Assembly: GCA_003963145.1 (NCBI GenBank)
Contig: RXJJ01000001.1
Coordinates: forward strand, 53,923 to 117,922
DNA length: 64,000 nt
Direction: 5' to 3'
Origin: Bradyrhizobiaceae bacterium
GTDB taxonomy: Bacteria > Pseudomonadota > Alphaproteobacteria > Rhizobiales > Xanthobacteraceae
The position numbers and the translations under genes are program-made. Below, one piece after another: positions 8,505-17,998 of the stretch. Every line of letters starts with the position of its first letter. Positions within the stretch are counted from its first letter, which is position 1. The notes beneath the pieces were generated by a model, which saw only the letters and a program-made list of their open reading frames with translations, was not told where the DNA came from and searched no databases.

Positions 8505-10250
8505 TTATTGGAAAACTTCCCCGGTCGCGCGATTGATCTCTTCGACATATCTGCGCCTGGCAAAGCTCTCGCTCACAAACCCGAGGATATGGTCCGTGGC
8601 GCCATCCTTGACCGCGAGAATTTCTGCTTCGGCTTTATCGAAATACATCATCGCGATCTTCACGTTCATATCCGGCGTCAGGATCGTGCCGACATACTTG
8701 GCGATTTCATGCACCTTGCGGGTATCGGCGCCAACATCATAGTCGCTGGAGAATAAATCGGCTAACAGAACCGTGCCGGCATAAGAACCGTCTTGATCGA
8801 GCAGAAAAATCGCCTGGGAGCTTCCGAGAGGATAAAGCTGGCGGCATTCGAGTATTGTTGCATCGCGCGAAACGGTCTTGGCGTCGGTCCGCATGAGGCG
8901 TGCGACAGTCAGGCTTCTGATCCAGCCAACGTCATGCGCACCACGGACGGTTTCGCCTCGCAAATGAAGCCGCCAGGTCGAAAATGAATGTCCAAAGAAT
9001 TGGCGGACAACCATGCTGGTCACGATGCAGGCCGCCAGAACGCCTGCGGTGATTTCCAGATTATGCGTCATCTCGAGAACGAGAAACGACATCGTCAAGG
9101 GACCGCCGACGATCGCCACACCAAGACAGGCCATTGCCGTCAGAGCACTGATATGGCTTTCGACATGAAGAAATGCCGGCCCCATGGCAAGCAGCGTAGC
9201 GAACAGCTTTCCGGCCAGCGACCCGATAAAGAGCGAGGCAAAGAAGAGACCACCGCGAAAGCCCGATGCCAGCGAAATCAAACAGGCGACCGTCTTGAGT
9301 ATCATAAGGAACGCGATATGCGTCGAAGTCATGTCGCGAGACAAATTCAGCACCATGGCCCCGTGTCCGGCGGCCAGAACCTGAGGAGTGATGGCTGCCA
9401 TCCCGGCAACGAACAACCCGCCGATGACAGGACGAAGCCAGATCGGAATGCGGGGATGCCCGAACGCGCGCTCGAACATCGGCGCCGCCCGCATGATGAA
9501 AATGCCGAGAAAGCTGATGATACAGGCAAGAATGATCATCAGACCGTACTGGCGCAGATCGGCACCCGGCAGATCGGGTAAATTCAGCGAATAGGTGTTG
9601 GTCCCCAGCGATCGGACGACCAGCGTCGCGGACAGCGCGGCCGCCAGAATTGGAGCGGCACTCGCGACCGAATAGGTCCCGACAATCAGCTCGCATGCGT
9701 AAAATGTTCCTGTGAGCGGCGCATCGAAAGCCGCGGCAATCGCGGCGGCGGCGCCCGCTCCCACGGCAATGCGAAGATCGGCACGCCGAAGATTAAAAGA
9801 GCGACCGACGAGGGAAGAAATGCCCGAACCGATCTGGGTGTAACCCGCTTCTAGTCCGACGGAAGCTCCGACGCCGTTTGAAATCAGGGTTTGCAAGCTC
9901 ACAACGATGCTGTCGCGAAATGACAGCCGGCCGCCACGCAGCGCGTTGGCCTCGATGGGGTCGACCGCCGGGGAAATCTTCGAACGGCGGCGATACCATT
10001 CCATCAATCCGAGCACGAGTCCGCCGCCCGCCAGCGAAAAACAGGCAACAACAACGTCGATCTTGTCGTGCGCGCTCAGGCGAACGTCCAGTTCGATCCC
10101 ATAGATGACAACATGAGCCAGTTGCGAGAGGATACTCAGAAGGGTGACAACAAGGCCCGTCGCAATGCCCAGCACGAGCGCCAGCAGAACTAGAAAAAAT
10201 TCGTTGGTCCGGACTTTCGCCCGCAGCCAGTCCTGAAGAAGAAGTCTCAT
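8505..10250 (-). CDS. ClC-type chloride channel/antiporter with C-terminal CBS-like region
   Basis: The 581-residue protein has about 10-11 hydrophobic helices of the ClC fold followed by a roughly 130-residue cytoplasmic tail resembling paired CBS domains (MRTDAKTVSRDATILECRQL to the end). In the pore, GLEAGYTQIG aligns with the canonical GREGPTVQIG and keeps the gating Glu. The first filter motif GSGIP appears to be replaced by VDPIE, and the GIFAP region by GLFFAS. It may be a diverged anion channel, an H+/anion antiporter or a member specific for another ion. The ATG at 10250 follows AAGG; a longer frame to 10343 is possible. It is probably transcribed alone. Confidence 0.85.
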   Translation of the reverse strand: MRLLLQDWLRAKVRTNEFFLVLLALVLGIATGLVVTLLSILSQLAHVVIYGIELDVRLSAHDKIDVVVACFSLAGGGLVLGLMEWYRRRSKISPAVDPIEANALRGGRLSFRDSIVVSLQTLISNGVGASVGLEAGYTQIGSGISSLVGRSFNLRRADLRIAVGAGAAAAIAAAFDAPLTGTFYACELIVGTYSVASAAPILAAALSATLVVRSLGTNTYSLNLPDLPGADLRQYGLMIILACIISFLGIFIMRAAPMFERAFGHPRIPIWLRPVIGGLFVAGMAAITPQVLAAGHGAMVLNLSRDMTSTHIAFLMILKTVACLISLASGFRGGLFFASLFIGSLAGKLFATLLAMGPAFLHVESHISALTAMACLGVAIVGGPLTMSFLVLEMTHNLEITAGVLAACIVTSMVVRQFFGHSFSTWRLHLRGETVRGAHDVGWIRSLTVARLMRTDAKTVSRDATILECRQLYPLGSSQAIFLLDQDGSYAGTVLLADLFSSDYDVGADTRKVHEIAKYVGTILTPDMNVKIAMMYFDKAEAEILAVKDGATDHILGFVSESFARRRYVEEINRATGEVFQ

Positions 10251-10567
10251 CGAAACCTTAATCTCGTCAAAGATCGCCCGGAAGTGGTGTTCAAACCTGC
10301 GGCAGCGCTCATTCACGTCGCAGCTGCGGCCCTGAAACGACAACCGGCAGCGCGAGGCAACTCCCGGAGTTTCCCTGCCTCCCGCTCGATCATTCCGGTC
10401 GATCTACAGCCGGAAGAGCTTAACGAAAGCCAGTCTGTTCCTGCTCTGGATGCCCCGATGGCCGCTTCGGGTCAAGTGCGGAGGTCATATCACAATCGCG
10501 TTGGGTGGACCGGAGCTGCCCTAAATGACGCACCTGCTGAAGGTCCTGCCGGCATCCCGGCATTTAC
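10251..10567. other. Intergenic stretch between the ClC gene and the molybdoenzyme gene
   Basis: These 317 bp separate two leftward genes and should hold the ClC promoter and the end of the liv-bisC transcript. A small hairpin (10547-10562) follows the molybdoenzyme stop. An open plus-strand frame of 117 codons here has no start signal and an Arg/Ala/Pro-rich composition typical of GC-rich shadow frames. I see no gene. Confidence 0.5.
10547..10562 (-). terminator. Small hairpin just after the molybdoenzyme stop
   Basis: TGCCGG and CCGGCA form a perfect 6-bp stem with a 4-nt loop, 6 bp downstream of the stop codon at the end of the seven-gene liv operon. No U-run follows on the minus strand, so termination here is a weak inference. 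Confidence 0.3.
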
Positions 10568-12901
10568 TCAATCAGAGATAGGAGGGGGCGTGAAGATTTT
10601 AACGGGCGGCGACATACCGGCGTATCGCTCGATTTGAACAAGCACTGTTGTCGCGGATGGCGCCTGTCCCAGGCTCGACGTCCCCTTGTCCAAAGTCAGG
10701 ACATTGGGGTTGCCATGGCAATCGAGCGATCCGATTTCACCGGGCTGCAACGGATCGTACCAGGCGCCGGTGGCAAGCTGAACGACATCCGGGCGGATGG
10801 CATCGGACAGATTTGCTGCACATAAACAGGCGCCCCGCGAGTTGAAAACCCGAACGACGTCGCCTTGCGAGATGCCCCGGCTCGCGGCCGCTCGCGGATG
10901 CAGAGTGATCTGCTCCCGTCCTTTGACTTTCGTCTTTCTGCTCAGGGCGGCATGATCGTGCTGGCTGTGCAGACGCGATGCCGGCTGATTTGAAATCATG
11001 TGCAGCGGATAGCTTTGCGAACCGGGGCTGCCGAGCCATTCCGCCGGCTCCAGCCATGCGGGATGAGCCGGGCAGTCGTCATATTCGAAGGCCGCGATTG
11101 TGCGCGAGGTGATTTCGATTTTCCCCGAAGGAGTCGGAAGCGGATGCAGCTCGGGATTTTTCCGGAAGTCTTCAAACAGAGGAGAACGATCCGCTGTTGC
11201 GTCCGGCAGGCGGAAGATGCCCTCCTCCCAGAACGTCTCGAAATCCGGCATCGCGACACCCTCGCGTAAGGCGGCGTCCCGCGATTGAGCATACATCGCG
11301 CGCAGCCATGCCATTTCATCGCGCCCTTCGGTAAAGGTATCGAGAATGCCGAGACGCAACGCCAGTCCCGAGAAAATATCGTAATCATTGCGGGCGCCGC
11401 CAACGGGAGGCATCGCCTGCCGCATGGCAACGACGACAGCCTCACCCGACAGTGCCGCGATATCGTTTCGCTCGACGGGAGACGTTACAGGGAGAACGAT
11501 ATCGGCGTGCCGCGCCGACGCGTTCCACCACAACTCGTTCACGATAATTGTTTGCGGCCGGCGCCACGCCTCAAGCAGGCGGTTGATATCCTGATGGTGA
11601 TGAAAAGGATTACCGCCAGCCCAATAGACCAGCCTGATGTCGGGATAGCTGTATCGCTTTCCGTCGTAGTCGAACGTCTCGCCCGGGCGCAGAAGCAGAT
11701 CGGAAATCCGCGCGACGGGAATGAAGTCGGAAACCGGGTTGAAACCCTGCGGCAGGGAGGCCCATGGAATCTTGCGGGCCGGATTCGAAATGTAATTGCA
11801 TCCGCCATAACCGATCCCGAATCCGCCACCCGGCGTGCCGATCTGTCCGAGCATGGCCGCGAGCGCGATCCCCGTCCAGATCGGCTGCTCACCGTGATCG
11901 CCGCGCTGGATCGACCAGCTCAACGAGATGAAGGTGCGTTTTTCCGCCATCCGCCGTGCCAGCGCGCGGATCGTATCCGGTTCAACGTCAACGATCCGCG
12001 CCGCCCATTCCGGCGTCTTTGCTATTCCGTCAATATCTCCTCGCAGATAACGCTCGAATTCGGCGAAACCCTCGGTATGGCTTTCCAGAAACGCGCGGTC
12101 ACACAGATCGGCCTCGATCAGCACGGACGCGAGTGCCAGCATCAGCGCAACGTCCGTATTGGGCCTGATCGCAAGCCACTCGGCTTCGACCATGTCCGGA
12201 AGATCATCCCTGATCGGACCGATGTTGATGAAGGACGCGCCGCGTTCCGCGCAGCGTGCGAGCGCACCGGGAACGATGTGAGGACCGGCGACGCCGGGAC
12301 TGACTTGTGTGTTCTTCAGTGCCACGCCGCCGAACGACACAAAAAGCTCGACATGCTCCGCCAGCACCGGCCAAGGAGTCTGCATGGCATGCAGCGGCCG
12401 CAGTTTATGTCCGACGACATGAGGAACGATCACTTCGGCAGCGGCAAAGCTGTAGGCATTGACCGAGGACGTATAGCCGCCGAAGCAATTCATGAAGCGG
12501 TGAAGCTGGCTTTGGGGATGATGAAAACGCCCCGCGCTTCCCCAGCCATAGGAGCCTGCAAAAATGGCGCTGTTTCCGTACCGAGCCGCGGTCTCCCGCA
12601 ACTCCGCGGCGACAAGATCCAGCGCATCGTTCCACGACACCGGCACAAATGGATCGCTGCCCCTGCCGCCGGCGCGTGAATCGCCGGCCCGGCGGCCTTC
12701 CAGCCATCCCTTGCGCACATGCGGCTGACGAATCCGGCAGGGATCCTGCAGACCGGCCACCAGCGATGGACCGATCGGAGACGGATCGGGATCGTCTTCG
12801 AGCGGCGCAAGACAGAACGAATTACCTGAGCCACGCTGGACTTCGTAGGTGCCCCAGTGAAACGCCGTGTAGCGCCGACCCTTGGTGGAAGATGCAGGCA
12901 T
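10568..12901 (-). CDS. Cytoplasmic molybdopterin oxidoreductase, BisC/DMSO-reductase type
   Basis: The 777-residue product resembles biotin sulfoxide reductase and TMAO/DMSO reductases throughout. The active-site Tyr and Trp of DMSO reductase appear in GSYGWGSAGRFHH (Y118, W120), and 33 residues later S151 in NAYSFAAA takes the place of the molybdenum-ligand Ser147 at the same spacing as in DMSO reductase. There is no Tat signal and no N-terminal Cys cluster, so it should act in the cytoplasm like BisC. It probably reduces an S-oxide or N-oxide. It starts 7 bp after the small monooxygenase gene and is the last gene of the liv operon. ATG at 12901, with an in-frame GTG one codon earlier. Confidence 0.88.
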   Translation of the reverse strand: MPASSTKGRRYTAFHWGTYEVQRGSGNSFCLAPLEDDPDPSPIGPSLVAGLQDPCRIRQPHVRKGWLEGRRAGDSRAGGRGSDPFVPVSWNDALDLVAAELRETAARYGNSAIFAGSYGWGSAGRFHHPQSQLHRFMNCFGGYTSSVNAYSFAAAEVIVPHVVGHKLRPLHAMQTPWPVLAEHVELFVSFGGVALKNTQVSPGVAGPHIVPGALARCAERGASFINIGPIRDDLPDMVEAEWLAIRPNTDVALMLALASVLIEADLCDRAFLESHTEGFAEFERYLRGDIDGIAKTPEWAARIVDVEPDTIRALARRMAEKRTFISLSWSIQRGDHGEQPIWTGIALAAMLGQIGTPGGGFGIGYGGCNYISNPARKIPWASLPQGFNPVSDFIPVARISDLLLRPGETFDYDGKRYSYPDIRLVYWAGGNPFHHHQDINRLLEAWRRPQTIIVNELWWNASARHADIVLPVTSPVERNDIAALSGEAVVVAMRQAMPPVGGARNDYDIFSGLALRLGILDTFTEGRDEMAWLRAMYAQSRDAALREGVAMPDFETFWEEGIFRLPDATADRSPLFEDFRKNPELHPLPTPSGKIEITSRTIAAFEYDDCPAHPAWLEPAEWLGSPGSQSYPLHMISNQPASRLHSQHDHAALSRKTKVKGREQITLHPRAAASRGISQGDVVRVFNSRGACLCAANLSDAIRPDVVQLATGAWYDPLQPGEIGSLDCHGNPNVLTLDKGTSSLGQAPSATTVLVQIERYAGMSPPVKIFTPPPISD

Positions 12902-12908
12902 CACGCGC

Positions 12909-13223
12909 TCAAGCGAGAGCGCCCGCGTAATTTGTCGCCTTGTCCGTCAATGCGACCGTTTCAAAATATGTGATTTTCGGCACGTTGCCATAACGCGAGA
13001 TGATCCCGTCGCGCCATTCGCCGGAATAGAATTTCTCGGCGTCTGCCTGCGTCTCCCACATGTAAACGCCCCCGGCGACGCCGCCTTCCTTCATGCAGAT
13101 AAACTGCTTGCGAACGAAGCCCGGCGCCTTGAGAAAATCGGGCGCGATCATCGTGAAATGCTTGCGGCATTCCTCGAGGCCGATGGAGGGCGGAAGATCG
13201 TAAAGAACAACGGCGGTAATCAT
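12909..13223 (-). CDS. Small putative monooxygenase (YdhR-like dimeric alpha/beta-barrel)
   Basis: This 104-residue protein has the pattern of YdhR-type ferredoxin-like dimeric barrels: MITAVVLYDLPP, an FLKAPGFVRKQFICMKEGG strand and GGVYMWETQADAEKFYSGEW. Such proteins are annotated as monooxygenases, but most have no proven reaction. The ATG at 13223 follows AAGG and fits the domain start. It sits between livF (34 bp) and the BisC-like gene (7 bp), so it is part of the transport operon. Confidence 0.75.
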   Translation of the reverse strand: MITAVVLYDLPPSIGLEECRKHFTMIAPDFLKAPGFVRKQFICMKEGGVAGGVYMWETQADAEKFYSGEWRDGIISRYGNVPKITYFETVALTDKATNYAGALA

Positions 13224-13257
13224 CGTGGTTTCCCTTGTGTTTTTTGATTGTAGAAGA

Positions 13258-13983
13258 CTACACGGCCGCGGCGCCAAGATAGGCTTCGCGAACCGTGCCA
13301 TTTTTTGCAAGCTCGTGTGTTAATCCACTGAGCACCATCCGCCCCGTGTCGATGACAAATCCGCGGTGGGCGAGTTTCAGCGCGGTTGCGACATCCTGCT
13401 CAACAAGAAGGATGGCGAGGCCGGACTTGTTGATCTCGACAAGAGCCTTGCTCAATTCACCCACCAGCTTCGGCGACAGGCCAAGCGACAGTTCATCGAT
13501 CATCAGCAGCATGGGATTGGCCATGATGCCTCGTCCTACCGCGCACATCTGCTGTTCACCGCCCGACATTGTCGATGCATCCTGATTGAGACGCTCGGCG
13601 AGCTTGGGAAAAATCGTCAGAACGAAATCGAGATCCCGATTGATAATAGCCCGCCCGTCCGTCCTGAGATATGCTCCCATCAACAGATTTTCCCGCACCG
13701 TCATTCCAGCAAACAGCCTGCGACCCTCAGGAACATGGACGACCCCGAGCTTGACGATCTGTTGCGGCGCGGAGCCGGAAATATCGCGGTCGAGAAAGGT
13801 GATCGACCCCGCGCTCTGTCTGACAACGCCGGACAGTGTGCGCAAAAGCGTAGTCTTGCCGGCCCCGTTCGATCCGATCAGACAGACGATTTCTCCGGTG
13901 TTCACGGCCAGATCGACATCGTGCAGCACGCGCACATCGCCATAACCTGAACAGACACCCGACACCTTGAGGAGCTCGGCCAT
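13258..13983 (-). CDS. livF: Branched-chain-amino-acid-type ABC transporter ATPase (LivF-like)
   Basis: The product has 241 residues with Walker A GSNGAGKTTL, signature MSGGEQQM and Walker B LLMIDEL. The H-loop position is Gln (LLVEQDV), which is normal for LivF. It shares one base with the livG stop (TGATG), so the two ATPases are made together and should form the heterodimeric motor. HAAT-family importers with this layout carry amino acids but also amides, urea and aromatic acids. Confidence 0.92.
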   Translation of the reverse strand: MAELLKVSGVCSGYGDVRVLHDVDLAVNTGEIVCLIGSNGAGKTTLLRTLSGVVRQSAGSITFLDRDISGSAPQQIVKLGVVHVPEGRRLFAGMTVRENLLMGAYLRTDGRAIINRDLDFVLTIFPKLAERLNQDASTMSGGEQQMCAVGRGIMANPMLLMIDELSLGLSPKLVGELSKALVEINKSGLAILLVEQDVATALKLAHRGFVIDTGRMVLSGLTHELAKNGTVREAYLGAAAV

Positions 13984-14768
13984 CAGTCGCTCCCTTTTAG
14001 GCTGTCGGATACAAATCCACCGCCGAGATAGGCTTCGACCACCATCGGATCGCGTACCACATCGTTCGGAAGCCCGTCGGCGATCAATGCCCCCTGATGA
14101 AGGACGACCACGCGCGAGCAGGCGTGCATCACTACCTTCATCAGATGCTCGATCAGAAGAATCGTGATTCCTCGCGCGGCGATGGCCCTGATGAGTTCCA
14201 GAGCACCATCGATTTCCGTCGCATTCAGACCGGCATTGACTTCGTCCAGCAGCAACAGCCGCGGATTGGTCGCGAGTCCCTTTGCGAGTTCAAGACGTTT
14301 GCGATTGGGCAGGGTCAACTGCGACGCCGGAGTCGCTGACACCGTCGACAATCCGACGAATTCGAGACATTCCGCGGCCCGCTCACGCGCCTCGGCCACG
14401 CTGCGCGCCTTGCCGGCGAACATGGCTCCGGCCGCGACATTCTCAAGGACTGTCATACGCGGAAACGGCTGCACGATCTGGAATGTGCGCCCGATTCCCC
14501 GTCGCGCGATCCGGTAGGCGGAAACGCGATCAATCCGCTGGCCTTCAAAGACGATGGTGCCTTCGTCAGGCTGCTGCACGCCGGTGATAACGTTGACGAG
14601 TGTCGTCTTGCCCGCTCCGTTCGGTCCGATCAGGCCGACGATTTCGCCGGCGGAAAGATTGATGCTCACATCTCGCAGCGCGACGAGACCACCGAAGCGC
14701 TTGGTGATGCCGGATATCTGTATCAGGGGCTCCCGTCCCGGAGCCTCATTCAAGGCCGAAACACTCAT
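13983..14768 (-). CDS. livG: Branched-chain-amino-acid-type ABC transporter ATPase (LivG-like)
   Basis: The 261-residue product shows Walker A GPNGAGKTTL, a signature in the degenerate LivG form (LTLPNRKRLELAKGL), Walker B LLLLDEV and an intact H-loop His (LLIEHLM). The ATG at 14768 overlaps the livM stop (ATGA); the longer open frame upstream overlaps livM and is not used. It pairs with LivF. Confidence 0.92.
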   Translation of the reverse strand: MSVSALNEAPGREPLIQISGITKRFGGLVALRDVSINLSAGEIVGLIGPNGAGKTTLVNVITGVQQPDEGTIVFEGQRIDRVSAYRIARRGIGRTFQIVQPFPRMTVLENVAAGAMFAGKARSVAEARERAAECLEFVGLSTVSATPASQLTLPNRKRLELAKGLATNPRLLLLDEVNAGLNATEIDGALELIRAIAARGITILLIEHLMKVVMHACSRVVVLHQGALIADGLPNDVVRDPMVVEAYLGGGFVSDSLKGSD

Positions 14769-15775
14769 GACGGAAGGACCCGTGATGTCGCCGAAGGTGC
14801 GGCGCCTGTATCCGCCGACATCCGCCCGCTCCTCGCGTAGGACCGCAAAGTCGCAAGCATGCGACCGAGGCTGCCAAGCCCACCCGGCAGAAAGACCAGC
14901 AGGACCACGATGATGATGCCAAGGATGCCGGCATGGAAATTGAGGACGTTGCGCCAGACCAGCTCTTCCAGCAAAAGAAAGATCAGTGCGCCCGCCACCG
15001 GTCCGAATATCGTGCCGACGCCGCCGATGAACGCCATCACGATCGGCTTGATTGAAAGCAGATCGTCGAAGGCATCGGAAGGATCGATATAGCCGATCCA
15101 TGTGGCGTAAATCGCGCCGACCAGACCGCCCAGCAGAGCAGACACGGCAAAACCCGCGACCTTCGCGGCCAGCGTGTTGACGCCAAGCACGATGGACGCA
15201 TCTTCATTCTGTTCGATGCATCGCATCGCCCAGCCAAGCCGGCTGTGCCAGATTGCAGCCGCTATCGCGACGGCCAATAGCGCCGTTGCGAGCATGCTCA
15301 CATAATAAAGCCTCGTCTGCACATCGACATCACCCATGCCGGTAGCCGGGATATTGAGACCCATGCCTCCACCAGTGATCGAGGTTGCGCTGTTGACGAT
15401 CTCGCGCAGCACGGCCGCGAGAACAAGGCTCGCCACTGCGAAATAATGACCGCGCAGACGCAGGATCGCCGGTCCCACAACAAGTGCAAAGATCGCCGCG
15501 GCGATCGCGCCCGCGATCCAGCCGACAGGAAGCGACAGACTAAATGAGGTCCGCAGGATCGCGGACCCATAGGCGCCGATGCCGAAAAACGCCGCTGTCG
15601 CAAAGGATGGATAACCGAGAAAGCCGCCGACAATGTTCCACGACGACGCCAGCGCAATGTACATGAACGCGATGGTCGACAGCCGTAGCACATAGTTCGT
15701 TGCCGTGAACGGAAGAACCGCGACGATCAATGCGGACACCAGCAGAACCGCAGCAATGACAACGGGGCGCTTCAT
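14765..15775 (-). CDS. livM: Branched-chain-amino-acid-type ABC permease (LivM-like)
   Basis: This 336-residue protein has 8-10 predicted membrane helices and the typical LivM features LASSWNIVGGFLGYPSFATAAFFGIGAYG and AFIGGVGTIFGPVAGALI. The ATG overlaps the livH stop by 4 bp. It forms the membrane channel with LivH. Confidence 0.92.
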   Translation of the reverse strand: MKRPVVIAAVLLVSALIVAVLPFTATNYVLRLSTIAFMYIALASSWNIVGGFLGYPSFATAAFFGIGAYGSAILRTSFSLSLPVGWIAGAIAAAIFALVVGPAILRLRGHYFAVASLVLAAVLREIVNSATSITGGGMGLNIPATGMGDVDVQTRLYYVSMLATALLAVAIAAAIWHSRLGWAMRCIEQNEDASIVLGVNTLAAKVAGFAVSALLGGLVGAIYATWIGYIDPSDAFDDLLSIKPIVMAFIGGVGTIFGPVAGALIFLLLEELVWRNVLNFHAGILGIIIVVLLVFLPGGLGSLGRMLATLRSYARSGRMSADTGAAPSATSRVLPS

Positions 15776-16656
15776 ACGAATCCCCGTTTTCCCATGATCC
15801 CGTTCGGCCTGAAGATCAGCAGCAGGATGAGAACGGTAAACGAGAGCGTGAGAGAATTTTCCGGCCCGAAGAACAGCGCGCCGAAGCTCTCGATGATTCC
15901 GAGAATCAGCCCGCCGACAAGGACGCCGGTCACGCTGCCAAGACCACCGAGAACGCAGATCACGAACGCCTTGCCGAGATATGCTGTGCCGGCGAGCGGC
16001 GAGATGGGAAAGATCGGGCTGAGCAACGCGCCGGCGGCACCGGCGAGCGCCGCGCCAAGCGCGAAGGTCAGCGCGAACACCTTGCCGGCATCGACGCCCA
16101 TGAGGACGGCTGCATAGCGGTCCATTCTGACCGCGACGATGGCGCGGCCGATGGCAGTGTGCCGAAGCAGCCAGTACAGCAACAAAACGAACAGCAGCGC
16201 GAACATCATGCTGGCGAGACGATCCACAGGCACGATGATGTCGAGCGCAGGGAATGTGTCGGATAAATCGATGATCCCCAGCGATGGGTTAAGGCTGACC
16301 TTGCGGAAATCCGCCTTGAAAGCGATCAGCATCAGATTGTCGAGCAGAAGGGTCAGACCGAACGTCGCTGTCATCGTCACGAGAACGGGCGCCTCGATCA
16401 CCCTGTTGATGATCGAAAGCTGCAGGACGTAGCCGAGGACGAACAGCAGCAGAGCAGCGAACGGCGCGAACACGTACGGGTGCACACCGGCCATGGTGTA
16501 GGCAAAAAAAGCAAGATAGGCACCGAGCACGATGAACGATCCGTGGAGGACGTTGATGATGTTCAACACCCCCCACACCAGTGAGAAACCGGCCGCGATG
16601 CAGGCATAAAGCCCACCCAGCAAGATGCCATTCACAAGAATCTGGAGATAGAGCAC
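15772..16656 (-). CDS. livH: Branched-chain-amino-acid-type ABC permease (LivH-like)
   Basis: The 294-residue product has a LivH-type N-terminus (ILVNGILLGGLYACIAAGFSLVWGVLNIINVLHGSF) and the VLGGLGSVTGVLVGG loop. The start codon is GTG at 16656, with GAGG close before it; no suitable ATG lies nearby. It follows livK by 29 bp and is coupled to livM. Confidence 0.9.
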   Translation of the reverse strand: MLYLQILVNGILLGGLYACIAAGFSLVWGVLNIINVLHGSFIVLGAYLAFFAYTMAGVHPYVFAPFAALLLFVLGYVLQLSIINRVIEAPVLVTMTATFGLTLLLDNLMLIAFKADFRKVSLNPSLGIIDLSDTFPALDIIVPVDRLASMMFALLFVLLLYWLLRHTAIGRAIVAVRMDRYAAVLMGVDAGKVFALTFALGAALAGAAGALLSPIFPISPLAGTAYLGKAFVICVLGGLGSVTGVLVGGLILGIIESFGALFFGPENSLTLSFTVLILLLIFRPNGIMGKRGFV

Positions 16657-16685
16657 CTCAGCCGGCCCTCCCGGATTTCGCAGCC

Positions 16686-17936
16686 CTAGCGGACGCCAAG
16701 CTGAAGATCGCCACCCTTGATAACGTCAGGATAGATCACCACAGCCTTTCCATTCTGAATCTGGAAAACGGGAGGAACGTAGGAAATAGCCTGCCCGCTC
16801 GCGTTGAACGACAGCGGACCGAAGAACGTATCGAAACCGCCGGCGGCAAGAGCTTCGCGCACCTTGGCGCGATCAGTGGAGCCAGCCTTCTCGATCGCCA
16901 TCTGCAACACTACACCGACCGCGCTTCCGGTCGCGTTGGTGAAGTCCGGCAACGCATTGTATTTCTTCTTGAAGGCATCGGTGTAGTTCTCGGAGCTGCC
17001 GAACACATCCTTGCTCTTGTAGCGCACGGCCGGATGCCACCAGGTCGCGCTGGTAACATTGTTCGACAGCGGTCCGGTCGCGTCCACGAATTCCTGATAG
17101 GCCGGCGCGTTGATCATGGTCACGACCTGCGCCTTGATCCCAAGATCCGCCATCTGCTTGCGGATCAGGATCATGTCATTGATATAGCCGGTCGCGATGA
17201 TCCAGTCCGGCTTGGCGGCCTTGATTTCGGTCAGGGCCGATGCATGATCGAGCGTATTGATGGCATACTTCTCGAAATAAACGACGTCGAGACCGCGTTT
17301 TTTCGCCGACTTGTCGAATTCCTGTCCCAGCGCGAGCGGATAAAGATCGTTGCGGGCGAGAATGGCAACCTTCTTTACCTCCGGTGCCTTGGCCTTGACG
17401 ATGTCGGCCATCGGCTCGGTCAGCGTATCGTTGGCCGTAAATGTGCCGAACAGGTTCTTATATCCCTGATCATAAACCTCTACCGAGGACGCCGTCGGCG
17501 CGAGTGTCGGAATGCCGTAACGCTCGGAAACGGTGCTTGCTGCTTTCGTCGCGCCAGACCCGAACGGCGAGAACATGAAGTCGACCTTGTCGTCAGTCGC
17601 AAGCTTTTCCGCGAGTTGAACGGCTTTTGGCGTCATCGACTGATAGTCATAGTAGATAATCTCGATCGGGACCTTCTTGCCCCCAACCGAGACGCCTCCG
17701 CCCGCATTGACCTTTTCCTTCCAGAGTTCATAGCCCTGCTGCAGCTTCAAACCCTCGGGCGACAGCGCACCGGTGAGAGGCAATGGCGCACCGATACGGA
17801 TCGACGTTTCCTGCGCATTGGCATGGAAAGGCGCGAACAGGATCGCCGCCGCCATGGCCATTCCAAAAATGAATCTCCTGGTCCATGGCTTGCCGCCCAA
17901 GAAACCGAACTCAAAATTCGAACGCTCAAAACCCAT
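16686..17936 (-). CDS. livK: ABC transporter periplasmic substrate-binding protein (LivK-like, type I fold)
   Basis: The 416-residue product has an export signal (TRRFIFGMAMAAAILFAPFHANA, cleavage near residue 41) and a mature domain starting SIRIGAPLPLTGALSPEG, the hallmark of HAAT binding proteins. AGGAG lies 6 bp before the ATG at 17936. It is first in an operon with livHMGF, a putative monooxygenase and a BisC-like reductase, so the ligand may be an oxidised sulfur or nitrogen compound rather than leucine. The operator-like palindrome at 17999 lies 63 bp upstream. Confidence 0.92.
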   Translation of the reverse strand: MGFERSNFEFGFLGGKPWTRRFIFGMAMAAAILFAPFHANAQETSIRIGAPLPLTGALSPEGLKLQQGYELWKEKVNAGGGVSVGGKKVPIEIIYYDYQSMTPKAVQLAEKLATDDKVDFMFSPFGSGATKAASTVSERYGIPTLAPTASSVEVYDQGYKNLFGTFTANDTLTEPMADIVKAKAPEVKKVAILARNDLYPLALGQEFDKSAKKRGLDVVYFEKYAINTLDHASALTEIKAAKPDWIIATGYINDMILIRKQMADLGIKAQVVTMINAPAYQEFVDATGPLSNNVTSATWWHPAVRYKSKDVFGSSENYTDAFKKKYNALPDFTNATGSAVGVVLQMAIEKAGSTDRAKVREALAAGGFDTFFGPLSFNASGQAISYVPPVFQIQNGKAVVIYPDVIKGGDLQLGVR

Positions 17937-17998
17937 TGCCCGCTCCTGATCTGGGATGGCCGCTGGCCGTCTGGATTATCAAAGCAAGCCATGTGCCA

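Noticed and set aside
10284-10637. A plus-strand frame of 117 codons between the ClC and molybdoenzyme genes
   Set aside because: No ribosome-binding site, overlaps the 3' end of the molybdoenzyme gene on the other strand, and has the Ala/Arg/Pro-rich look of non-coding GC-rich DNA.
13258-13983. Loss of the H-loop His in LivF (Gln) as a defect
   Set aside because: Gln at this place is normal in LivF-type ATPases, whose LivG partner keeps the His.
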